Made by a program: the position numbers and the translations under genes. Source: a virus. Taken from it: a stretch of 64,000 bases of DNA. Location: positions 99,788 through 163,787 of the IMG/VR virus record IMGVR_UViG_3300019124_000001; one strand, written 5' to 3'. The notes below the pieces were generated by a model. That model worked only from the letters and a program-made list of their open reading frames with translations, did no database searches and was not told the DNA's origin. Of the stretch, positions 57,312-64,000 are shown in pieces; within the stretch, counting starts at the first letter, position 1; every line of letters begins with the position of its first letter.

Positions 57312-57736
57312 TTCAGATCACCTAAATTCCCTTTCGCATATGAATAGTCTACAATTAACTTACTTGCTTCCGACTTCATCTTGTCGTATAGATCGGAAAT
57401 CGCACTTAGATGGTTAGCTTGGGAATAAATTTTAAAATCCGCATCCGTCAACTGTTGGCGAATCAATTGCATCTTAACAATTTCTGGTTTCAAATATTCA
57501 ACGACCATCAAAGTCGCGATTACTTCCACCTCGAAATCTGTTAGAGTCTTATTGAACTGCTTTAAGGTGTCATCTCTATCACTAAGATCAATTTTAGACT
57601 TATAAAATTTCACAATTGATGATTTCATGAAACCTAACAGTTCTTCTTCGAGGTCTTCTTGCGACAACTTCAGAAAATTATAGTCGGTTACTTTCATAAG
57701 AAAGGAGTCGAATACCGCACTGTACGGCGTTGCCAT
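57308..57736 (-). CDS. Putative head-tail connector, 142 aa
   Basis: ATG 57736 after AAAAGGAGGTTGC. Helical throughout (MATPYSAVFDSFLMKVTDYN ... IVKMQLIRQQLTDADFKIYS), the usual architecture of head-tail connector adaptors that bind below the portal. Pattern and position support this; no family match can be claimed by eye. Confidence 0.65.
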   Translation of the reverse strand: MATPYSAVFDSFLMKVTDYNFLKLSQEDLEEELLGFMKSSIVKFYKSKIDLSDRDDTLKQFNKTLTDFEVEVIATLMVVEYLKPEIVKMQLIRQQLTDADFKIYSQANHLSAISDLYDKMKSEASKLIVDYSYAKGNLGDLK

Positions 57737-57758
57737 CGTTAGCAACCTCCTTTTCAAA

Positions 57759-58334
57759 TTACAATTCTAGCAAATCAAGAAGATCAATTGACAATTCGCG
57801 CTCTAGGGTTTTGATGGTCAAAACGTTTACAAGTTGGCGATTACGGACAAGCTCTGCCGCCTTGTCACCGATTAGCTTACGCGTTCCTTGCGGAGCTACG
57901 CGCAAGAATTGCTCAATTTCTTTGGGAGCCTTCATAAAGAATTGATCAAGCTCATCAGCAGGAACTAGCTTTTCGTAAACCGATTTCAGCCCAAGATTTT
58001 CAACTGCATCCTCATCCATGATTTCTACCCAAGGCTCATTGGTAAAGCGTGGTTGAGAAGACTTCATATTCATAACTTCTTGCCATTCCATGTATTGCAC
58101 GTCACCAAGTTTCTCCCATTCGGTGATCAAACCTGTACGCTTGGATACATAAATTAGTGATCCGCTAGTCAAATTCTTCAACGGAATCATTTCATTTAAA
58201 TCAATCTTTTTCTTTTCCTTCCGTTGTGGAGCTTGGTGAGATGCTTCCAATTCCGTTTCGGCAGTTGCCGCTTTTACTTCCTTCATTTCCGTTGCTACAA
58301 CTTCTTCTGTTGCTTTCGATTTTGATGTTGCCAT
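57759..58334 (-). CDS. Capsid-region protein, 191 aa
   Basis: ATG after GGAGGTCACATAA. A charged low-complexity N-terminus (TEMKEVKAATAETELEASHQ) is followed by a structured part with GSLIYVSKRTGLITEWEKLG. It lies directly after the major capsid gene and may be a head-completion or accessory capsid protein. Function unknown. Confidence 0.62.
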   Translation of the reverse strand: MATSKSKATEEVVATEMKEVKAATAETELEASHQAPQRKEKKKIDLNEMIPLKNLTSGSLIYVSKRTGLITEWEKLGDVQYMEWQEVMNMKSSQPRFTNEPWVEIMDEDAVENLGLKSVYEKLVPADELDQFFMKAPKEIEQFLRVAPQGTRKLIGDKAAELVRNRQLVNVLTIKTLERELSIDLLDLLEL

Positions 58335-58375
58335 TTATGTGACCTCCATTTATCCCTTATGATGTAATAAGATTA

Positions 58376-58395
58376 GGGGATAGAAAACTATCCCC
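58376..58395 (-). terminator. Terminator-like hairpin after the capsid gene
   Basis: GGGGATAG-AAAA-CTATCCCC, an 8-bp stem just after the capsid stop, with TAATCTTATT following on the minus strand. It probably attenuates, letting some transcripts continue into the connector genes. Confidence 0.65.
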
Positions 58396-58403
58396 GCAAT
58401 CAA

Positions 58404-59417
58404 TTATGAAACAGTGTAGACACCGTATGCGTTGTTAAACACAGTCGCAACACCATACTGAGTTAAGAACATGTGTTCAATGCTCATATCCAAGTTTTCA
58501 GTACCACTAGATACTTCCTTAATCATGGATTGACCTTCGCGAACAACCTTGACAGGCTTGTTGTCAGTAGCTAGTACCATCAGAACGTTATCATCCAACT
58601 TGAAGTCAAAAGTGTTACGCTTGAACACTTGTGGAATTTCAAGCAAAGGAACGCCGTCGAATACGTTCAAGTAGCCTTGCTGGTTCAGAATGTCAAGCAT
58701 GTTCTGAGAAGCCATGAACGGTGTGCCCGTATAAGAACCAGTAATTTTCTTCAACGCATTACGTGTACCAGCAATAACTAAAGGCTTGTAGTTATTAGCT
58801 ACAGATACGTGTTGGATCAAGTCGCTCATAGCGTTTGCGTCGAATGAGCCAGTTTTCTTGAACTGCGTTGGCAAGTATTGCGTTGCGCCCAAGAAACCAG
58901 TGTAAATATCTTCTGCCAACTTCAATTGAACTGCTTCTTGCAGTTTGTTTACAAGACCTGCCCAATCCAAACGTCCAGTTACAAAACGAAGGAAGTCGCC
59001 ATATACAGCCGCACCATAGACCTTAGTGTCTACGTGGAAGGACTGACCTACGTTCAACTTCTGACGACGCAGATTCCAGTGTCCATGTGCCACTTCGGAA
59101 ATGAATAGAGTTGTACGGTCTTCTACGTAAAACTCATTACGATCACCCAGATTTAGATCACGATATTCAACAAACTGATCGAAAAATCGAGTCTGCGTGA
59201 TGCCTTTGGTGATCAAGTCATCCAGAACTTCTTCCAGAATTGCATAGATTTGCGGAGCATGTGCGCGAAACTCTCGTGGATTTGGCTTGTCTGTTCCCAT
59301 CAATTCAATAAACTCTTTGCGAATAACTTCGGAAACTTCGCCAACCGAATACTGCGTTACGTTTCCTTTATAGCCATCGACGCAAAGTTTAACCAATGCT
59401 TCTTTTTCGAATGCCAT
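58404..59417 (-). CDS. Major capsid protein, HK97-like, 337 aa
   Basis: The shell subunit. Size, position after protease and minor capsid genes, and beta-rich sequence fit the HK97 fold: a long N-terminal helix region (EVSEVIRKEFIELMGTDKPN), a likely E-loop (DRTTLFISEVAHGHWNLRRQ), and P/A-domain segments (TPFMASQNMLDILNQQGYLN). A strong terminator-like hairpin follows. The minus-strand ribosome site is AGGAGGTACAC. Confidence 0.8.
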   Translation of the reverse strand: MAFEKEALVKLCVDGYKGNVTQYSVGEVSEVIRKEFIELMGTDKPNPREFRAHAPQIYAILEEVLDDLITKGITQTRFFDQFVEYRDLNLGDRNEFYVEDRTTLFISEVAHGHWNLRRQKLNVGQSFHVDTKVYGAAVYGDFLRFVTGRLDWAGLVNKLQEAVQLKLAEDIYTGFLGATQYLPTQFKKTGSFDANAMSDLIQHVSVANNYKPLVIAGTRNALKKITGSYTGTPFMASQNMLDILNQQGYLNVFDGVPLLEIPQVFKRNTFDFKLDDNVLMVLATDNKPVKVVREGQSMIKEVSSGTENLDMSIEHMFLTQYGVATVFNNAYGVYTVS

Positions 59418-59468
59418 TGTTGTGTACCTCCTAGTCGGAAAATTCCGTAAATTATTGACGTACCAGAA

Positions 59469-60008
59469 TTAGTTCTGGATAACGTCAACTACAACAAACT
59501 TGTTAATACGTGCAATAGTTCCATTGGAACCAATCACAGTCGAAGTGCCCCATTGTTCGAGATCAGCGATCTTACCAACAAATCCTTCTGTACCATCCAA
59601 CGTAGTTACTTCCTTCAACTTGAAAGAACCAGCTTGTGTTACAAGGTAGTTATTTTTCGTTGGTGTAGCACCGATCAAATCAACTACATCGTAAGTGATA
59701 GAGAACATATCTCCACGAGCCAAACGATAAGCACGTGCCGCTTTGCCAGCCTTAATGAAGAAGTTCTCCAACGCATAATCTGTGCGTAGGTACTCCGAGT
59801 AGTTAATTTCAGGGTTTGCGATCAAAACGATCTTTGCAGTTCTGTCGGTTGGTTGTGTCAAAACGCGAAGTTCGCGTTCGCCAGCTTTTAGGTCGCCTGC
59901 CACCCCAACGAAACCGTTCTGCAAGTCTCCTGCTTCGTAAACAACAGATTCGATTTCACCAGTACGCACTGCACGTACTTTATCAAGACGAACGATACCG
60001 TATGCCAT
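59469..60008 (-). CDS. Capsid decoration or minor head protein, 179 aa
   Basis: A beta-rich protein (MAYGIVRLDKVRAVRTGEIE ... VIGSNGTIARINKFVVVDVI) encoded between protease/scaffold and major capsid genes, the common place for decoration proteins. It contains repeated short hydrophobic strands around G-x-V. No family identified. ATG follows TTGGAGGTAACAAG. Confidence 0.65.
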   Translation of the reverse strand: MAYGIVRLDKVRAVRTGEIESVVYEAGDLQNGFVGVAGDLKAGERELRVLTQPTDRTAKIVLIANPEINYSEYLRTDYALENFFIKAGKAARAYRLARGDMFSITYDVVDLIGATPTKNNYLVTQAGSFKLKEVTTLDGTEGFVGKIADLEQWGTSTVIGSNGTIARINKFVVVDVIQN

Positions 60009-60049
60009 TACTTGTTACCTCCAATTGGTATTTATATTTTCTGAAAACA

Positions 60050-61708
60050 TTATAAGCGTTTGCCTAAATGTTTTTCTAGAATATGAGAGTATGGTTTATC
60101 GGCGTTGATGGTTACTGATACACCCATTACGCCACTCTTAGCAAAGGTTGTTTCTGGCTTCTGTGCTGTGAAATTGCCATTTCCAGCAATTGCCTTCGCT
60201 CCAAAGATAGCCAAAAGTTCCTTTCGGACATCATCAGCAGACATTTCTGCGCTCGATTCACGAACTTGCGCGATTTCTTCTTCAGATAGTCGAGTTGCAA
60301 ATTCTGTGAACACTGCCTCGCGCTCTTGTTCTATAATTTTAGCTTTAAACGAACGAAGTTCATTTAATTCTGCTTCCAAATTAGAAACAGATTCTCGCAA
60401 AACAGTAATTTCATTGTCTGCTGTAAAACTGGAACGCACTTCATTTTCGCGTCGAGCCAACATGTATTCCATGTGTTCTCTCGTCACAAAATCTGTTCCA
60501 ACAGGCGCTTCTTCCGAATTCTGCATTGGAACCCATTCTGCTTTATAGCGTTGCACTGCATCAAAATTGATAGCAACAGCATCACCATTTACTGAAAAGT
60601 CGATTCCAACATAATAATCGTTGTCAACGTCATAGCAAATAACCTTATTTGACTCTGGCAAACTATCAACATACCAAAAAGCCTGATATGTGATATTTAC
60701 ATCGTCTTGATATGCTTTGCGGAAGTCACGCAAAACACGACGAAGTTCTTCCGTCATCTGCGAAGAAGATAGTGAGAACTCCGTTTGAACTTCCTCTTCG
60801 CCTTCGGCTATTACTGTTTTATCTTCTTCATCATCAGCAGTAAATTCAACGTTGTCTTCCATTGAAGCCTCTTCATCCTGAATTGCAACTTCGGAATTGT
60901 CCTTAAATTCTTTTAATTTTGCTTCCAGTTCTTCGACAGAAATGGCTTCAAGGTCAATCCCCTTTTCGGCAATCATTTCTTCTGTGAAGGAGAACTTTTG
61001 CAATAGTTCTAATTTTTCTGGCATTTGTCCAACCTCCTCTTTTGTATTAGTCATGGAAGAAAACAGCACTTCTTTCAACTCGCGCATTTGCTCTTGTACG
61101 AATTCCATAAAGCGACTCATTGTAAAATAGATTTCACCAGTAGACGAATTCATTGCTGGCAAAACACCAGTTCCAAGCAAACATGCCCCATCAAATTCAA
61201 AGCGCGAGAAGTGGAACAAGCCATCGTTTTTATATTCACCCGAGAACACGTCTGAAAGTTCCATACTATGATTTTTAACTTTGTCGCGCTCAATAATATC
61301 AACTGCGTCTGAAAATTTCTTCCAAACAAGCCCTTCAACGGTTAAATACTCTCGTTCGATACCATCGTCTCCGATTCTCATTTCCCACTTCGGGTTACAA
61401 GATTCAGGTATAATCCCAAACGCCTGACCGATGTACTTGATTTTGTACTGCCCATCTTCTTTCACTACTATGCTTCGATGATCGGTGAAATCTTTGTTAC
61501 CATATTTGTCTTCTTCAATAAATCCCAAAATAGGAGTGTTGTAAAGTGTTGGCAACGCTTGTTCCACGACTTCTTTCGTGAAATAGCTTTTGTTTCGATT
61601 TTTCCCAGTATGCATCAACCAAAACTTCATTCGAATAAAACGAGAGTCTTGATGACTAACACCTTGGGACTCGAAATATACAGGAATCGACCTACATACC
61701 GCATTCAT
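60050..61708 (-). CDS. Prohead protease fused to scaffold-like region, 552 aa
   Basis: The N-terminal 200 residues look like an XkdF-type prohead serine protease: FIRMKFWLMHTGKNRNKSYF, TPILGFIEEDKYGNKDFTDH, and the His-Ser-bearing KVKNHSMELSDVFSG. The rest is acidic (EAKLKEFKDNSEVAIQDEEA), ending in a coiled coil (NEITVLRESVSNLEAELNEL), which fits a scaffold. Cleavage activity on capsid assembly is inferred. ATG 61708 follows GGGAGGTGA; readings to 61717 start inside that site. Confidence 0.72.
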   Translation of the reverse strand: MNAVCRSIPVYFESQGVSHQDSRFIRMKFWLMHTGKNRNKSYFTKEVVEQALPTLYNTPILGFIEEDKYGNKDFTDHRSIVVKEDGQYKIKYIGQAFGIIPESCNPKWEMRIGDDGIEREYLTVEGLVWKKFSDAVDIIERDKVKNHSMELSDVFSGEYKNDGLFHFSRFEFDGACLLGTGVLPAMNSSTGEIYFTMSRFMEFVQEQMRELKEVLFSSMTNTKEEVGQMPEKLELLQKFSFTEEMIAEKGIDLEAISVEELEAKLKEFKDNSEVAIQDEEASMEDNVEFTADDEEDKTVIAEGEEEVQTEFSLSSSQMTEELRRVLRDFRKAYQDDVNITYQAFWYVDSLPESNKVICYDVDNDYYVGIDFSVNGDAVAINFDAVQRYKAEWVPMQNSEEAPVGTDFVTREHMEYMLARRENEVRSSFTADNEITVLRESVSNLEAELNELRSFKAKIIEQEREAVFTEFATRLSEEEIAQVRESSAEMSADDVRKELLAIFGAKAIAGNGNFTAQKPETTFAKSGVMGVSVTINADKPYSHILEKHLGKRL

Positions 61709-61729
61709 CACTTTCACCTCCCTTTGCCG

Positions 61730-63202
61730 TTATGACTGTTGCTTATTGCGACTCTTAATACCTTCGGTGCTCAATTTGTCATCTGGTTTCTTCGGTGCAC
61801 CACCATCTTTTCCATTTTGAGTGTGGCTAGATTGAAGTGGAACTAAAGTCTCATGAAGGTTAAGGACATCGTTTTCAAGGAAAGTCATATTCAGCATTGC
61901 GGATGGAGAAAGACCTAAAACTGCCACTGCCATCATTTTAACAGGCAATCCAACGGTTGCACCTTCCAGAATCATTTCAAATGTTTCTTTCTGATTGTGG
62001 TGTGTCACGTTAAGCAGTTGAGTCTTGAATGGCGCGTTTTTTAATGAATTTTCCTTCTTAGCGCGTCGATTCAACCAACGTTCGACTTGAGTCAACCATG
62101 CAAATACAAGTGCTTCGTCTGTAATTAGAGAAGCCCCAACTCCCACTGCTGTAGATGAGTCTGTATTGAACAAAATTTGACTTACGCCAATCTTCGTATA
62201 TAAGTCTCGTTCTGCGGCGGCAACGTTATCCACATCAATCTTATCTTTACTGAAAGAAAAACTCTGGATTTTCATTGGAGAAGTAATAAGTCCAACATGT
62301 TCTGGTAACGCTTCAGTTGCCTTGTTGTGGAATTGCATTGCTGTATCCAAGTCGATCTTAAAGTCGTTGGCGTTCTGCGACTTTTCATCCATTGGAATTT
62401 GTTGAGCCAAAACAGCATAGTTACTAATTTCTTCCTTAATTTTACGCAAGTTTTTAAAGTCTTCAATTTCAAAAAGTTCTTCAAAAATACCCACAAATGG
62501 CGGAAGACCATAAATTCTATCTTCATTGACTTTAAGTACAATTTGACGATCTGTACTTAGCTCTTGCCAGCGATAATTTATCGGGTCTTGCGCGAACAAT
62601 TGGTAGCGAGCCTGAAACTCTTCGGGAAACATGTGTAGCTTCATCTCATATGGACGAGAACCAAAATAGTTGAAGTCGAATGCGAAGTTAAAAACTCCAT
62701 CTTCCATGCTACTAATAGCACAGTAATCAGGGTCTAGCATCATGAATTGCATCGAATCTCCATTACGAACTTCGTAACCATAGAATACATCATCTCTCCA
62801 TGCAACAAGCGATGCCTTTTTAAACTCATGCTTCAAATTGAATGTTTCGATGAAATCAGCAAAACGTTGGAATTGGGTTTTCATGGTCTTCGGCTTGACC
62901 TTGGATGTATCGACACCAGTAGGAACAACTATATAAGACCACGTAGGCATTAGTGCAAAGTGTTCAACCAAGCGCATATAGTGTGTACTACGCGCATACA
63001 AGAATTGACTTAACTGTCGAAGCTGACGTTCATATGAATGCGGATTCTTCAGCATTCTTCGAACATCTTCACGCGTATAGTTCGCAACGAAGTTATTATA
63101 AACTTTGCTACGTTTCAAGTCTTTAACTACCATTCTGGCAATCGCTTTGTAATCCAATGGAACCGTACTGTAAATATTGTTCTTTGCTTTCTTGCCCCTC
63201 AA
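61730..63202 (-). CDS. Portal protein, 490 aa
   Basis: Forms the dodecameric DNA gateway. Helical and acidic segments are typical of portals: SERQLRQLSQFLYARS-like wing region, IEDFKNLRKIKEEISNYAVL, and FSFSKDKIDVDNVAAAERDL with KIGVSQILFNTDSSTAVGVG, the conserved part near the stem. The length fits (400-550 aa). It sits between terminase and protease. TTG start after GGAGGTGA. Confidence 0.85.
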   Translation of the reverse strand: MRGKKAKNNIYSTVPLDYKAIARMVVKDLKRSKVYNNFVANYTREDVRRMLKNPHSYERQLRQLSQFLYARSTHYMRLVEHFALMPTWSYIVVPTGVDTSKVKPKTMKTQFQRFADFIETFNLKHEFKKASLVAWRDDVFYGYEVRNGDSMQFMMLDPDYCAISSMEDGVFNFAFDFNYFGSRPYEMKLHMFPEEFQARYQLFAQDPINYRWQELSTDRQIVLKVNEDRIYGLPPFVGIFEELFEIEDFKNLRKIKEEISNYAVLAQQIPMDEKSQNANDFKIDLDTAMQFHNKATEALPEHVGLITSPMKIQSFSFSKDKIDVDNVAAAERDLYTKIGVSQILFNTDSSTAVGVGASLITDEALVFAWLTQVERWLNRRAKKENSLKNAPFKTQLLNVTHHNQKETFEMILEGATVGLPVKMMAVAVLGLSPSAMLNMTFLENDVLNLHETLVPLQSSHTQNGKDGGAPKKPDDKLSTEGIKSRNKQQS

Positions 63203-63215
63203 TTCAACTCACCTC

Positions 63216-64000
63216 CTACCTGTCGAAAATAGACCTTGGCTTACGGACAGCGAAATATTTCCAAGCATCTCCACGCTCTTGTCGTCTAATCTGATTTTCC
63301 CGTTCTAATGTGTAGATGTACCACAGGCAATACTCGAATGCAGAGAATTTGTCTTTTTGAATCTTCTTGGAAATCTGCTCTACTATGATCTGATTATTGT
63401 TCTGTTTGTGTTCAAGGTTCATAATCTCTTCGCATAGAAGATCGACCATGCGGAATCCTTGAACTTCTTTAACCATCAATTCTGCATCCTTTTTCACGCT
63501 GTTCGGTAATGCCGCTATTGCTTGCGACTCACTGTATGGCATCTTGATTCGTTGTTGCGATATAGCCTGAATAAACACGCTATGAATGTCAGAAGCCTTC
63601 ATTTCACGTTTATTGGTGGACATTGCATAAATCAGAGGTAAGCTATTCTCCAACTTCCATCTATCCCAAGTTTCATCATTTACAACGCTGTAGGGAGGGT
63701 TTTCGTCAATTTCAAGAACCAAGTAGTCAACTAAGCCTTTACCGACACCGTTGGCATCGACTACAAGCATACGAGCTTTGAAGTCATTGACTTTTCGCTT
63801 CAAGAATAATGCTTGCTCACGGAAGTGCGAACCCTTGAAACTGTAAATATTAACTAAGTGTTGTACATAAGTGCCATCTCCACGTGGTTTGATTTTGATT
63901 ACACATAAAGCACAACTTGCCGCTTGTGCGCCTTCAGCACGAGCAACGTCATATGATAAGATGTAATCGACATCTTTTTCTCCACTATGCTTGTTTTCAG
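63216..64000 (-). CDS. terL: Terminase large subunit, C-terminal nuclease domain (partial)
   Basis: The frame is open to the right edge. The visible part is the RNase H-like nuclease domain that cuts concatemers: Asp in LSYDVARAEGA, then the second acidic site in ARMLVVDANGVGKGLVDYLV, and a helical C-terminal tail (QISKKIQKDKFSAFEYCLWY). The ATPase domain lies beyond the window. An in-frame Met at 63803 is internal, not the start. Confidence 0.88.
   Translation of the reverse strand, partial: ENKHSGEKDVDYILSYDVARAEGAQAASCALCVIKIKPRGDGTYVQHLVNIYSFKGSHFREQALFLKRKVNDFKARMLVVDANGVGKGLVDYLVLEIDENPPYSVVNDETWDRWKLENSLPLIYAMSTNKREMKASDIHSVFIQAISQQRIKMPYSESQAIAALPNSVKKDAELMVKEVQGFRMVDLLCEEIMNLEHKQNNNQIIVEQISKKIQKDKFSAFEYCLWYIYTLERENQIRRQERGDAWKYFAVRKPRSIFDR

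Overview
This window is part of a large tailed bacteriophage or prophage genome of a low-GC Gram-positive host, most likely a Bacillales (Bacillus, Paenibacillus or Brevibacillus relative). The evidence is strong GGAGG-type ribosome sites, frequent TTG starts, sigma-A-like promoters (TTGACA / TATAAT with a TG extension), a GH25 endolysin, an HK97-type head and a siphovirus tail with a very long tape measure. The gene set (own DnaE-type polymerase, DHH exonuclease, ligase, NrdI/E/F, a cytosine-methyltransferase relative, a tyrosine recombinase next to the tape measure, and many copies of one intergenic element) recalls the Bacillus SPbeta group. That comparison is inference from gene content; no database was searched.

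Layout. Bases 1-33115 are a plus-strand early/middle region. It opens with an unknown gene and three tandem kinase-like paralogues (0.5-2.8 kb), then many small unknown genes, a RecJ-like exonuclease (6.0-7.7 kb), an alarmone-hydrolase-like HD protein (8.6 kb), a nucleotidyltransferase (9.6 kb), and a deoxynucleotide block: NrdI, NrdE, NrdF, glutaredoxin, MazG-like hydrolase, Gp157-like protein and ThyX (10.6-16.9 kb). A minus-strand ncRNA with tRNA-like ends follows (16.9-17.2 kb). Then come small unknown genes, a methyltransferase homologue lacking its catalytic cysteine (20 kb), a PcfJ-like protein (21.4 kb), ATP-dependent ligase (24.1 kb), thymidine kinase (25.7 kb), RNase HI (26.8 kb), DnaE-type DNA polymerase (27.7-31.1 kb), a RuvC-like resolvase and a SprT-like zinc protein.

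Bases 33132-64000 are a minus-strand late region, read from the right edge leftwards: terminase nuclease domain (partial), portal, prohead protease/scaffold, capsid proteins, connectors, major tail protein, tail genes, a tyrosine recombinase, a 1936-residue tape measure, distal tail protein, tail-tip protein, fibres, and a lysis cassette (XhlA-like protein, two holin candidates, GH25 lysozyme). The two regions converge on a bidirectional terminator at 33116-33153.

Regulation. A conserved element with core AACAACAACTATGTATGG occurs 12 times, all in plus-strand intergenic sites between 80 and 26800; I saw none in the late half. In three copies it forms the -35 and spacer of a promoter. In the others it lies between a promoter and a start codon, or is fused to the ribosome site. 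It behaves like an operator for one phage-wide regulator. A second, smaller family of hairpins (GATRAAA...TTTYATC) lies directly upstream of ribosome sites. The tRNA-like ncRNA, with its own promoter and terminator, is the most unusual single item.
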